From NCBI RefSeq assembly GCF_907164905.1, contig NZ_CAJRAF010000001.1, positions 1,399,001 to 1,463,000 on the forward strand: a stretch of DNA of 64,000 nucleotides. Direction: 5' to 3'. The stretch comes from Dyadobacter sp. CECT 9275. Its GTDB lineage: Bacteria > Bacteroidota > Bacteroidia > Cytophagales > Spirosomataceae. The notes under the pieces are model-generated. The model ran no database searches, was not told the origin of the DNA, and worked only from the letters and a program-made list of their open reading frames with translations. This document shows, piece by piece, positions 9,273-17,564 of this stretch (position 1 is its first letter; each line of letters opens with the position of its first letter). Made by a program: the position numbers and the translations under genes.

Positions 9273-9350
9273 CCTTAAATTGACAGCAGTCTGAAGTTTT
9301 TAGTTTTACGGTTTTGTCATTTTGCCCCGTACCACTTGTAAACCAACCCG

Positions 9351-9857
9351 ATGAAAAAAACTCTCCTTTTAGTACGGCACGCCACTGCGGAAGAAATCAG
9401 CTATGGCGTGAAAGATTTTGACAGACAATTGGTAGGGAAGGGTATGACGGAGTCTGCTGTAATGGGTAAATGGTTGTCTGATAACAGGATACGTCCGGAT
9501 AGGTACGTGTCGAGCCCTGCGGCGAGAGCGTTTAAAACAGCGGAAATCGTGGGAGACCAGCTCAAATTTGAAGTAGATGCTATCGTAATGGATCAGGAAC
9601 TTTACGGAAACGGACCAAAGGGATATCTTCACGCCGTGAATACGACGCCGGACGATACACATTGCCTCATTCTTTTTGGGCACAACCCCGATATTACTTA
9701 TTTTGCGGAATATCTATCCAGGGCCAATATAGGTTCAATGGAAAAAGCATCTGTTGTTCTGATTGAATTTGAAAACCTGAGCTGGGCCGAGATTTCTGGT
9801 AAAACCGGTAGTTTTATTTCGTACACCACTCCCAGGCAGGTAAGAGAAGAAGAGTAG
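9351..9857 (+). CDS. sixA: SixA-like histidine phosphatase
   Basis: The product is a 168-aa member of the histidine phosphatase (RHG/phosphoglycerate-mutase-like) superfamily, in its short SixA branch. SixA removes phosphate from phosphohistidine on proteins such as phosphotransfer domains. The catalytic RHA motif is at residues 9-11 (LLLVRHATAEE). The second conserved arginine region is YVSSPAARAFKTAEIV, and the second histidine is in LILFGHNPDI. The start ATG at 9351 directly precedes this core. It is followed after two bases by a small membrane protein gene, so the two are probably co-transcribed. The physiological target here is unknown. Confidence 0.85.
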   Translation: MKKTLLLVRHATAEEISYGVKDFDRQLVGKGMTESAVMGKWLSDNRIRPDRYVSSPAARAFKTAEIVGDQLKFEVDAIVMDQELYGNGPKGYLHAVNTTPDDTHCLILFGHNPDITYFAEYLSRANIGSMEKASVVLIEFENLSWAEISGKTGSFISYTTPRQVREEE

Positions 9858-9859
9858 GC

Positions 9860-10063
9860 ATGGACAAACAAACCCGTAACCGCAGGATATTCATAGCCAT
9901 ATTCATTTTGTTTGTGGCATTGTTTGCCTTCATATCCTACGACATGTCGAGCAGGACAACAGCTCCCTGGAACAAGCCCAAGCAGCTCAACCGCGCATTA
10001 CCAGGCGCCACGCCCGACAGTGACTCGCTACTGCTGGATTCCCTGCTGGAAGAAGTGAAGTAA
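9860..10063 (+). CDS. small single-span membrane protein, unknown function
   Basis: The product is 67 aa: a basic N-terminus (MDKQTRNRRIF), one transmembrane helix (IAIFILFVALFAFISY, about residues 12-27), then a polar tail rich in Pro, Asp and Ser ending DSLLEEVK. The ATG lies two bases after the stop of the sixA-like gene, so translation is probably coupled. I recognise no family. Confidence 0.6.
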   Translation: MDKQTRNRRIFIAIFILFVALFAFISYDMSSRTTAPWNKPKQLNRALPGATPDSDSLLLDSLLEEVK

Positions 10064-10080
10064 TCACCACACCCGCAAGC

Positions 10081-11001
10081 CTACTGCCTACCGCCTACTT
10101 CAACCCTACTCCTCGGGTGGAATTCGGTAATCACCTGGCGCAGGTAGTCACGGTCCAGATGGGTGTAAATTTCGGTAGTGGTAATGGACTCGTGGCCAAG
10201 CATTTCCTGTACGGCACGCAGGCTTGCACCTCCTTCGATCAGGTGCGTAGCAAAAGAATGCCGGAAAGTATGCGGACTTACGTTTTTGTGAATACCTGCT
10301 TTTTCGGAAATGTCCTTGATAATCAGGAAAATCATTACCCTGGATAACTGGGAGCCTCTTTTGTTGAGAAAGACGTAGTCCTCGTTGTCTGTTTTGATAT
10401 CCAGTTCTTTGCGGATATGTTCTATGTATATTTTAGTATACTTGATTGCTTCGGAGCCGATGGGCACCAATCTGGTTTTTTCGCCTTTTCCCACAATTTT
10501 TATAAATCCGGAGTCGAAATAACAATTCGTCAGCAACAGGCCTGTAAGTTCAGAAACCCTCAGCCCGGAGCTGTACAGTACCTCAATAATCGCGCGGTTC
10601 CGGGTTCCTTCGGGTGTGCTGTGGTCTATGGCTTCCAGCATCTGTTCAATTTCATGATAGGCCAGTACATCCGGCAGTTTTCGGGGAAGCCTTGGGGCTT
10701 CCACAAGCTCTGTAGGGTCCTGGGATATCTCATTTTCCAGCGCCAGGTATTTGTAAAATCCCTTGATTCCCGAAAGTATCCGGGCCTGTGAATGAGGCGT
10801 GAGGCCCAGCTCGGAAATGTACTTAAGAAAAGCAGTGATATGTTTTTCCAGAATTTGTGTGGGTGGCAGATTCAGGGCAGACAGCTCGGTATACTCAGCC
10901 AGTTTTTCGACATCACGTACATAGGCCTCTACCGAATTGTCGGAGAAAGAGCGTTCCAGACGCAGGTAATTTTTGAAATGATTAATGTAGCTTTGCCACA
11001 T
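10081..11001 (-). CDS. xerD: site-specific tyrosine recombinase XerD
   Basis: This recombinase resolves chromosome dimers at dif with its XerC/XerA partner. At 306 aa it is close to the family length. An N-terminal SAM-like core-binding domain occupies residues ~1-90. The catalytic domain shows the complete set: Arg148 (SSGLRVSELTG), Lys172 (VGKGEKTRLVP), His244-x-x-Arg247 (HTFRHSFATHL), His270 (MLGHESITTTEIYTH) and the nucleophile Tyr279. It stands alone between the sixA-like operon and divergent aroQ. It is an ordinary chromosomal Xer protein, not an integrase of the nearby island. XerC/XerD naming is by resemblance; many Bacteroidota use similar Xer proteins. Confidence 0.9.
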   Translation of the reverse strand: MWQSYINHFKNYLRLERSFSDNSVEAYVRDVEKLAEYTELSALNLPPTQILEKHITAFLKYISELGLTPHSQARILSGIKGFYKYLALENEISQDPTELVEAPRLPRKLPDVLAYHEIEQMLEAIDHSTPEGTRNRAIIEVLYSSGLRVSELTGLLLTNCYFDSGFIKIVGKGEKTRLVPIGSEAIKYTKIYIEHIRKELDIKTDNEDYVFLNKRGSQLSRVMIFLIIKDISEKAGIHKNVSPHTFRHSFATHLIEGGASLRAVQEMLGHESITTTEIYTHLDRDYLRQVITEFHPRSRVEVGGRQ

Positions 11002-11098
11002 ATTTTTGTGTATCCGAATGACCGTCCTGTTTGAGATATCTGCTGGCCGGTTTTTAAATTTTGTCTAAAATACAGCCTTCTGTTCTAATATTTTTAAG

Positions 11099-11512
11099 AT
11101 GAAAAAAATACTTATTCTTAACGGCCCCAATCTGAACCTGCTTGGAAAGCGTGAACCGACCGTTTATGGCAGCCAGTCTTTTGAAGATTATTTTGAAATT
11201 CTGAAAAGCACTTTCCCTGAGTATGAGCTGCACTACTTTCAGTCCAATCATGAAGGCGCGCTGATTGATAAGATCCATGAAACGGGATTTTCTTTTGACG
11301 GAATTGTGATCAATGCCGGTGGGCTGACACACACTTCCGTTGCCCTGGCCGATGCTCTGTCTTCCGTTACAACACCTGCGGTGGAGGTACATATTTCCAA
11401 TATTCATGCACGGGAGGCTTTCCGGCACCATAGCTATCTGACCAGCCGTTGCAAAGGAATGATCTGTGGCTTGGGCCTCAAAGGGTATGAATTTGCAGTA
11501 AGATATTTTTAA
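11099..11512 (+). CDS. aroQ: type II 3-dehydroquinate dehydratase
   Basis: This enzyme converts 3-dehydroquinate to 3-dehydroshikimate, the third step of the shikimate pathway. The product is 137 aa, normal for the small dodecameric type II enzyme. Signature motifs are ILNGPNLNLLGKREPTVYG at residues 5-24 (with the catalytic Tyr), FDGIVINAGGLTHTSVALADAL and EVHISNIHAREAFRHHSYLT with its histidine. The start ATG at 11099 is immediately before the signature. It is divergent from xerD, with only about 97 bases between the two starts. Confidence 0.95.
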   Translation: MKKILILNGPNLNLLGKREPTVYGSQSFEDYFEILKSTFPEYELHYFQSNHEGALIDKIHETGFSFDGIVINAGGLTHTSVALADALSSVTTPAVEVHISNIHAREAFRHHSYLTSRCKGMICGLGLKGYEFAVRYF

Positions 11513-11590
11513 AAGATAATGGATGGAAATACCAGGAGGTATCGCACAGTAACGGCGGCATACTTTTGGTATTTCCCTGAAAAACGAACG

Positions 11591-14080
11591 TTACCTGAAA
11601 ATGATATTGCTGAATAGTACTTTGCCATTATACAGCATCCCACGGAACAAAGGGTTGTCCATCAGATAGACAACCTCTCCGAGGCCCATGGGCTGAACGC
11701 CAATCATGAGTGTATTTTTAAGTTTAGGCGCCATTTTTATGCCTACGAAACCTGCCTTGTAATTATTGTCGAGCAGGTACCCAACATTCCATCCCTCTTT
11801 GAGGTAATCTCTTTCATAAGCTTCTCTAACCAGGGTGAAATACTCCTTGCTGCATCCGAACGAGATAGGGTGGGTATTGTCAAAGGTAATCTGATACATA
11901 CTGCCTGGGGAAGAGTCCCCGGCTTCTTCACGCTCCTGATTGCCGAATTTCTTCAGTACATCCGTTTCCTTTCTTCGTTCGGCGGATTTTTTTGTTAAAC
12001 CAAAGCCCGGTTTGTTGAGGAATAAGTCGGTAGCTCTTTCAAGAGCTACTATTTTCCCGCCGTTCCTAACCCATTCCTGCAGGGCGTCGATCATCCTGTC
12101 GCCTATGATTTTTGCATAACGACCATCGGGTAGGATCAAAACATCAACTTCATGAAGGGGCAGAGCAGATAATCGCTCTGCATTCACCAGGGTGAGCGGA
12201 TAACCTATCTGTTGTTCGAAATAATGCCATACTTCTCCCAGAGCGGTCGGGGATATGTCGTCTCCCGCCAGCGCAACAATTTTTGGTTGTTTCAGCGAGA
12301 CAACATCATTGTTGCCAAAATCAGGCCCGTGTGTTACAAAGCCTGTTGAAACGGGAATGAGCCTGATGTGGTGTTTGTCTGCCAGGCTGGTCACGATTTC
12401 ATCCAACTTGATCTGTTCGTTTCCCTTTTTGGTGATGATGAGTGTACCTGCTTCAAAGTGCTGTTTGTCCATTTCAAAAGGTACATTGGAGCTTCGCACC
12501 AATATTTTCTTTTTCAGCAACGCCGACAGAAAAACGGCATCTTCCACTTCCGACCAGCGTGCGAGATAGGCGTATGGCGGATTGGCCGGTACTTTATTTT
12601 TCAGTTCCGAAGGCTGAAAAGATATGGGTGTGATTTTTTCCTTAATGCCATAAGCTTTTAAGCCAAACAAGTATGCCAAACCCCAGCTCGTGATGTCATA
12701 GGTTATCGAATCCTCGAGGACGGGTTTAGGTTCAAACAAAATTCTCAGCAGATTGGATTTGGGTTGAAATGCGCTGATCACCAGGTCGTTACTTTCGATT
12801 TTGATAGTTTCTTCTGTTGCTGCGGTGAGGTTTGTCCCTTTTGCTGAAAAATCTTTTCCAGCTGTACCGTAGGTAAATCCCTGCCTGCCGAGGTATTCGG
12901 CAAAAGCTCTGATGCGTCCGGTATTGCCAGCGGTTTTTACGACATAAGTTTTGTAATTGCCGGTAGGATTGGAAGCTGCATTTTCATGGAACTTAATGAA
13001 TTCGGAAACCACCTTCTCCTTGCTGGAGTAGATGGCTTCCAGGGTTGCCATACTGGTGGCATAATGATGTGCTATCCGGGTAGCAAGCGTGAGGGTATCG
13101 TTTTCATTCTTGCGTTCAATGCCGAGGCCCGCTTTACCACCTCCGCCCTGTTCAAAGGTCATACCGATGGCTCCATTGTAAGTCGGCCAGGTATCTCCAT
13201 AACTCGGATAGAACAGGTCGTAGTCGTTTCTGGTAAAGTAGGTCCAGTTATTTTCATCAAAATATTTGCGGCAGTATTCCCCTATACGCTCATTGAACTG
13301 CCTTTGCCAGGCTGTAATATCCTTGTGTAAGGGTTTGGCTGCCGGGGGGAAATAATAACTGGCGTTGCTGGTCATTTCGTGGAAATCAGCGTGTAAATGG
13401 GGCATCCATTGGTTGTATAGTTCAATTCTGGCTTTGGTTTCCAGCTGTGTCTGCCAGGCCCAGTCCCGGTTCAGATCAAAAAGATAATGGTTGTATCTTC
13501 CCCCTGGCCATGGTTCATCGTGTTCAAGTGCAAAAGGGGTCAGGTCCGGTGTCGCATTTTGAGAGCGGTTATACCAGCTTATATACCGTTCGTAGCCGTC
13601 CGGATTACTGCAGGGGTCTATAATGATAACCGTATTTTTAATAATCTCTTGAGTAAGTTTATTGGAGGGATTAAGCAATTCGTATAAGACCTTCATACTG
13701 GTATGCGCCGAAACCGCTTCATTTCCATGGATATTATAACTCAGCCAGACGATCGGAGGGGTGGGTGCGTCCGGGTTGCCAGGCTGCAGTCTTATGCTTT
13801 TCAAGTGATTGGTACGGATATTTTCAAGCCTGGCAATGTTTTCGGGGGACGATATGAATGCCGCCATCAGCGGGCGTCCTTCCTGGGTGGTACCATACTG
13901 GATAATTTTGACACGGTCAGAATACTGGCCCGCAGTATATTTGAAATATTCAATGATCTGATGGTGGTAGGTAAACCTGGTTCCCATGGCGTAGCCCAGA
14001 AATTGGTCGGGTGTGAGTTGCTGAGCAAACACCGTGTGGGTAAAAAGGAGGAAAGCAAGCAGGCGGATAGTTTGGATCAT
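11591..14080 (-). CDS. secreted M14-family zinc carboxypeptidase
   Basis: The product is 829 aa with a signal peptide (IRLLAFLLFTHTVFAQ), so it is exported. The M14 metallocarboxypeptidase domain occupies roughly residues 25-340. Zinc ligands His118 and Glu121 are in SYNIHGNEAVSAH, the substrate-binding Arg in DLNRDWAWQ, a third zinc His in PHLHADFHE, and the likely catalytic Glu in IGMTFEQGGGGKAG. A C-terminal region of ~400 residues (VALAGDDISPTALGEVWHYFEQ, VDVLILPDGRY) looks like a glutamine-amidotransferase-like fold, as in other large Bacteroidota M14 proteins. It probably digests peptides outside the inner membrane. Substrate is not determinable from sequence. Confidence 0.88.
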   Translation of the reverse strand: MIQTIRLLAFLLFTHTVFAQQLTPDQFLGYAMGTRFTYHHQIIEYFKYTAGQYSDRVKIIQYGTTQEGRPLMAAFISSPENIARLENIRTNHLKSIRLQPGNPDAPTPPIVWLSYNIHGNEAVSAHTSMKVLYELLNPSNKLTQEIIKNTVIIIDPCSNPDGYERYISWYNRSQNATPDLTPFALEHDEPWPGGRYNHYLFDLNRDWAWQTQLETKARIELYNQWMPHLHADFHEMTSNASYYFPPAAKPLHKDITAWQRQFNERIGEYCRKYFDENNWTYFTRNDYDLFYPSYGDTWPTYNGAIGMTFEQGGGGKAGLGIERKNENDTLTLATRIAHHYATSMATLEAIYSSKEKVVSEFIKFHENAASNPTGNYKTYVVKTAGNTGRIRAFAEYLGRQGFTYGTAGKDFSAKGTNLTAATEETIKIESNDLVISAFQPKSNLLRILFEPKPVLEDSITYDITSWGLAYLFGLKAYGIKEKITPISFQPSELKNKVPANPPYAYLARWSEVEDAVFLSALLKKKILVRSSNVPFEMDKQHFEAGTLIITKKGNEQIKLDEIVTSLADKHHIRLIPVSTGFVTHGPDFGNNDVVSLKQPKIVALAGDDISPTALGEVWHYFEQQIGYPLTLVNAERLSALPLHEVDVLILPDGRYAKIIGDRMIDALQEWVRNGGKIVALERATDLFLNKPGFGLTKKSAERRKETDVLKKFGNQEREEAGDSSPGSMYQITFDNTHPISFGCSKEYFTLVREAYERDYLKEGWNVGYLLDNNYKAGFVGIKMAPKLKNTLMIGVQPMGLGEVVYLMDNPLFRGMLYNGKVLFSNIIFR

Positions 14081-14235
14081 AAAATAGAAATTATTTTACC
14101 TGATGAGGTCTGTTCAAATTTATAAATATGCCGGGATTTACTGTTATGTCCGATTTAAATAAAAAAAATTTCAGGTGGAAGTGTCTGTTAGATAGGTAGG
14201 TATGAGAAGACGTAAATTTTATTTTAGGTTCCTAC

Positions 14236-14266
14236 TTGCTTTTTAAAATTCAACCCTGCATATTTG
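14236..14266 (+). promoter_or_regulatory. candidate promoter for tRNA-Glu
   Basis: TTG at 14236-14238 and CATATTTG at 14259-14266 (one mismatch to TAnnTTTG) are 20 bases apart, 75 bases before the tRNA. Confidence 0.35.
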
Positions 14267-14340
14267 CACCACGTTTTCGGAAGAGGGAAACGAAAAGTGA
14301 AAGAAAGTGTTGAAAAAACGCACGAAGTAGGAGACCAGTC

Positions 14341-14412
14341 GGCCCATTCGTCTAGCGGTTAGGACACGACCCTTTCACGGTTGAAACAGGGGTTCGATTC
14401 CCCTATGGGTCA
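14341..14412 (+). tRNA. tRNA-Glu (anticodon TTC)
   Basis: This 72-nt sequence folds as a cloverleaf: acceptor GGCCCAT pairs with ATGGGTC (one G-U pair), the anticodon loop is CTTTCAC with TTC, and the T-loop reads GGTTCGATTCC. CCA is not encoded. A hairpin terminator follows and an integrase remnant lies within 80 bases, a classic integration site arrangement. Confidence 0.95.
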
Positions 14413-14445
14413 CAAAACCGTGCACAGGCACTTTCTGAAACTCGT

Positions 14446-14484
14446 AAAAACCGCCTAAATTTCGATTTATGGCGGTTTTTTTGT
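14446..14484 (+). terminator. terminator of tRNA-Glu
   Basis: A 10-bp stem, AAAAACCGCC (14446-14455) with GGCGGTTTTT (14471-14480), ends in a T-run. The loop itself can pair further (TAAAT/ATTTA). Confidence 0.8.
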
Positions 14485-14487
14485 TTA

Positions 14488-14864
14488 TTGCTGTCGCCAA
14501 AAGTCGCCGGTATCGGGGATCAAATCCAAAACTATCGGCGAATGTTTCAGAAAAGTTTGGAATTTTCGATGAGCAATATCACCTTCCACGTTGAACTCGA
14601 AGAGTATGTTGGCACTAAGGGGCTTTACTTTACAGAGTTCACCTATGAATTTCTCATAAACTTCGAAAGGCATCTCAAAAAGAAGGTAATGTGCTGAATA
14701 CAATTCATGCAAACATGAAGACTATTAAAGCCATCTATAACGAAGCACTACATTCCGGCTATTTTGATCCAGTAAAGGGTTCTCCGTGGAATCTATACAA
14801 GCCTAAAAAGGGGAAGTCAAGCCGAGCGAAACTAAAATTTAACCTCTTGCAATATTCTCACTAG
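14488..14864 (+). pseudogene. frameshifted remnant of a tyrosine-recombinase integrase (SAM-like domain)
   Basis: Two frames join into one protein that resembles the N-terminal SAM-like (core-binding) part of Bacteroidota phage/conjugative integrases. The first reads FHVELEEYVGTKGLYFTEFT ... FERHLKKK up to ~14690; the second reads GNVLNTIHANMKTIKAIYNE ... GSPWNLYKPKKGKSS to the TAG at 14862. Restoring a single G near 14690 (AAG-GGT-AAT) makes the two continuous, so a one-base deletion is the simplest explanation. The arm-binding N-terminus and the whole catalytic domain with the R-H-R-Y residues are missing. Its place directly beside the 3' end of tRNA-Glu fits an integrase of an element that used this tRNA as its attachment site. 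Family call rests on sequence pattern, not on a search. Confidence 0.7.
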
Positions 14865-14874
14865 TCATAAACGC

Positions 14875-15210
14875 ATGAAAAAGATAAAATTAATACTGTT
14901 GAATATTTTACTTATTGCCCTTGTTTGTACTGGTCTTTACGTTTTTGTGAACAGAATTGAAAAGGAGCACCAAGTTAGATTGGAGACTGTCAACAGAAGT
15001 TATAATTATTCTAGAGGACTTATCACAGATTTTAAATCGTACAAGGGACATAGCTTGGTAGTCAGATATAAGATCGGTAGCAGATATTTCGAATTTTCGG
15101 GCGGATGGGATTCAAACCCCAAAAGGCTTAGTGAAGGAGATTCTATTTCTTTCAGGTATTCTGTCGAAAATCCAAGATATATAATTACCGAACTTGAAAA
15201 GGAATATTAA
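14875..15210 (+). CDS. small single-pass membrane protein, unknown
   Basis: The product is 111 aa. A hydrophobic N-terminal segment (IKLILLNILLIALVCTGLYVF, residues 4-24) is probably an uncleaved anchor. It is followed by a polar linker and a compact beta-rich domain (RGLITDFKSYKGHSLVVRYK, FEFSGGWDS, EGDSISFRYSVENPRYI). Small anchored proteins of this build (resembling DUF3592-like beta domains) are frequent in Bacteroidota, but I cannot name the family firmly. It lies in the island immediately after the integrase remnant and is the only intact frame before the decayed stretch 15.2-15.7 kb. Confidence 0.6.
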   Translation: MKKIKLILLNILLIALVCTGLYVFVNRIEKEHQVRLETVNRSYNYSRGLITDFKSYKGHSLVVRYKIGSRYFEFSGGWDSNPKRLSEGDSISFRYSVENPRYIITELEKEY

Positions 15211-15447
15211 TAGAAATCTTCATAATGGAATTAAAAATGAGCATTCTAAATTGATCTTCCCGAAAACATTGTAAAAAATGTTATGTCCAACTAATTTTCA
15301 GAGACTGTAAAATGAATATTATTTCGAAAAAATTCATTCTAAAACGGCAGTTTAAGTGATTTTTGAAACGGATGCCGTAAGTTAACTTTGAACCAAGGAG
15401 AATCCCATGAACGCACCCGGTAAGGTAGCCACTGGTAGCAATCGGGT

Positions 15448-15660
15448 TCAGGCTGGTATAACCATTGAATTGTATTGTTCCGAAAACTTGACAACCACTG
15501 GTAGTTCCGGTTCTTCGGCCAGCTGTTCGACAGCTTCCGCAATCTGTTAGTTACGTTCATCCATGCCCAAGCCGTGTGCTGCCCGGTCAATCAGCTCGTC
15601 GAATTCCTGTTTCAGCAATTCCAGATCCTACTCACCGGCAGGGCTGTTTTCGATGATCAT
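15448..15660 (-). pseudogene. degraded coding frame downstream of susD
   Basis: A single minus-strand frame of 71 codons reads MIIENSPAGE-stop-DLELLKQEFDELIDRAAHG ... ERN-stop-QIAEAVEQLAEEPELPVVVK ... SMVIPA-stop. It contains an in-frame TAG and an in-frame TAA. The segments between the stops look like real protein (amphipathic, acidic, no frame change), so this is probably a recently inactivated short gene. I do not recognise the family. It lies past the susCD terminator on the same strand. Longer frames overlapping it in other phases (15339-15590, 15632-15904) are rich in Trp, Asn and Arg and look non-coding. Confidence 0.45.
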
Positions 15661-15733
15661 CACCTCTTTCACATGAGCCAATGTTGTGGAGTAAGTTAGG
15701 ATTAAGCATATATAACTTACACCACAACAAACA

Positions 15734-15765
15734 CCAAAGCCGGAAGACAACTCGACCGGCTTTGG
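15734..15765 (-). terminator. terminator of the susC-susD operon
   Basis: A perfect 10-bp inverted repeat, CCAAAGCCGG (15734-15743) and CCGGCTTTGG (15756-15765), lies 24 bases past the susD stop codon. Confidence 0.8.
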
Positions 15766-15788
15766 TAAATGTAAGTGAATCGGGGCCG

Positions 15789-17552
15789 TTATGGTAACGT
15801 AGGATCGAATGTTCCGCCCCAGTCCTTGTTCTGTTCGAGGCTCTTGTTTCTGTCGAGAATATCGCGCTGAATAGGGAAGAAATAGTATTTATCAGGGACA
15901 ACATTCACCTTCACGCCCGAGCGCGGGACTTGGAGCAGGCTGTATTTAAAATTGGTTTCCACCAGCTCGTATTTGCCTGCCTTCTCACGTGCTTCACCGA
16001 TAGGCATGTCCTGGCCGTTGGCCAGAATGGCGATCGCCTCCACGCCGTGCTTGCTGGTACCATCCAGGCGGTCTAGCATGCGAAGCCTCCGGAGATCGTA
16101 GAACCGGTGTCCTTCGAATGCCAGTTCGATGTTGCGTTCCGAAAGGATCACCTCCCGCATAGTAGCAGTATTGGTAGCTGCAATGCCATAGTTTCCGTCC
16201 GCACCCGGCTCGATACCGGCACGTTTGCGGATCTGTTTCAGGATATCGAGTGCCTCGTCTATTTTGCCGGTTTCGTTGGCAGTTTCTGCATAGTTGAGCA
16301 TTACTTCTGCAAAACGCATTACGACAAAATCCACGTCATATTGCTCTACTTCCGACTGTGCCAGTTTCAAAAGGCTGTTTTTAAGAATAAAAAAGCCAGT
16401 GTAGCGGTCGAGATTGGTGGAGTTGACACCCGCTTTGGGATTAACCCCGAAATCGTCCAACTCGTGTGCGACGCCCAGCGCCGTATACTGGCGCTTGCCT
16501 GCTTTGCCCGAAACCTCATATAGTTTGCCATTCCAGACGATCGATTTGTCGAAACGGGGATCACGGTCTTTCCAGAAGCTTTGCAGCAATGCCTCTTCGT
16601 TTTTGAAATACTTACCGCTCGGGTCGTTGAACATCTTTCCGTCCTTCATCGGATACTCTTTAATGAACTCCCAGGTTGGTACCGCCGAAGCCGGGCCGCG
16701 GCTTTCGGAACCGGGCCGCACACCGTTGTCCCAGGAGGCGACTTTGTTCGGGTAGGAGTTGATGACCGTAAAAATCGATTCCTTTCCGCGCTCTGATAGC
16801 GCTATATCCGAATAGTTATCGACCAGCCCATAGCCCTGTGTTTTCAGGTCTTCATAGGCCTTTTTATTCACTTCATAAGCCTCGGTCCAATACGAATTGT
16901 TGAAAGGTTTGGCAGGGTTAAACTGCGGAGACGCTTTCCATAGCAATACTTTAGCTTTGAATGCCAATGCAAAATTGCCGTCGATCTTCCCGAAATCACC
17001 GGAAGTAGGGGCGATCCGCTTCGGCAGGCCGGCAATGGCCTGGTCGAGGTCCTGTATGATCAGATTAAAGCATTCGGCAGTAGAGTTGCGCGGCACGGCG
17101 AGCTCGTCTTGATAGCGATCTTGCGGCACAGTAATGTATGGCACGCCGCCATGGAATTTCACCATTTCGAAATAGGTATAAGCCCGCATGAAAAGCGCCT
17201 GGGCCGTAATGTTGGCTTTCACCGCGTCGGAAAGCCTTCCTTTATTGACGTCCACAATCGCCTGGTTGATCAGCCGGATGAGGTCGTAATTCCAAAGTTT
17301 GAACTCGCCGTTGGTGATGGTAATACGGTCGGAATAGAAATTGATTCCGGCCAGTTGCTGGCTGAATCCGTCTGCGCCCGTGTCCCAGTTCCCAAACATC
17401 GGGTACAGGTTGGCCATATAGGCATTGGCCAGGTTGGCGTCGTTCCAGACGAGTTCCGGGTTGTAGTTGCTGATATCTTCGACGTCGAGCACATCTTTGC
17501 AGGATGCGCAGAAGAGCGAGAAACCGATAATCATGGATAGTATTTTCTTCAT
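15789..17552 (-). CDS. susD: SusD/RagB family nutrient-binding outer-membrane lipoprotein
   Basis: The product is 587 aa and acts as the surface lid that binds a nutrient, usually a glycan, for its SusC partner. The N-terminus is a lipoprotein signal with the cysteine in FSLFCASCKD. SusD hallmarks are the early helix region (NPELVWNDANLANAYMANLY), RAYTYFEMVKFHGGVPYIT near residue 130, and the C-terminal block VMRFAEVMLNYAETANETG ... ILSERNIELAFEGHRFYDLRR, then KYYFFPIQRDILDRN at the end. It starts 12 bases after the susC stop, so the pair is one operon ending at the hairpin at 15734-15765. The ligand cannot be told, and no hydrolase gene is adjacent. Base composition is visibly richer in G+C than the flanking core genes. 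Confidence 0.93.
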   Translation of the reverse strand: MKKILSMIIGFSLFCASCKDVLDVEDISNYNPELVWNDANLANAYMANLYPMFGNWDTGADGFSQQLAGINFYSDRITITNGEFKLWNYDLIRLINQAIVDVNKGRLSDAVKANITAQALFMRAYTYFEMVKFHGGVPYITVPQDRYQDELAVPRNSTAECFNLIIQDLDQAIAGLPKRIAPTSGDFGKIDGNFALAFKAKVLLWKASPQFNPAKPFNNSYWTEAYEVNKKAYEDLKTQGYGLVDNYSDIALSERGKESIFTVINSYPNKVASWDNGVRPGSESRGPASAVPTWEFIKEYPMKDGKMFNDPSGKYFKNEEALLQSFWKDRDPRFDKSIVWNGKLYEVSGKAGKRQYTALGVAHELDDFGVNPKAGVNSTNLDRYTGFFILKNSLLKLAQSEVEQYDVDFVVMRFAEVMLNYAETANETGKIDEALDILKQIRKRAGIEPGADGNYGIAATNTATMREVILSERNIELAFEGHRFYDLRRLRMLDRLDGTSKHGVEAIAILANGQDMPIGEAREKAGKYELVETNFKYSLLQVPRSGVKVNVVPDKYYFFPIQRDILDRNKSLEQNKDWGGTFDPTLP

Positions 17553-17564
17553 GTCTTTGTCAGC

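Noticed and set aside
10081..11001. xerD as the integrase of the nearby island
   Set aside because: It has the length, motifs and setting of the chromosomal Xer recombinase and is separated from tRNA-Glu by aroQ and the M14 peptidase gene.
15632..15904. 90-aa minus-strand frame overlapping the susD end
   Set aside because: It runs across the operon terminator and into susD in another phase, with an unlikely composition.
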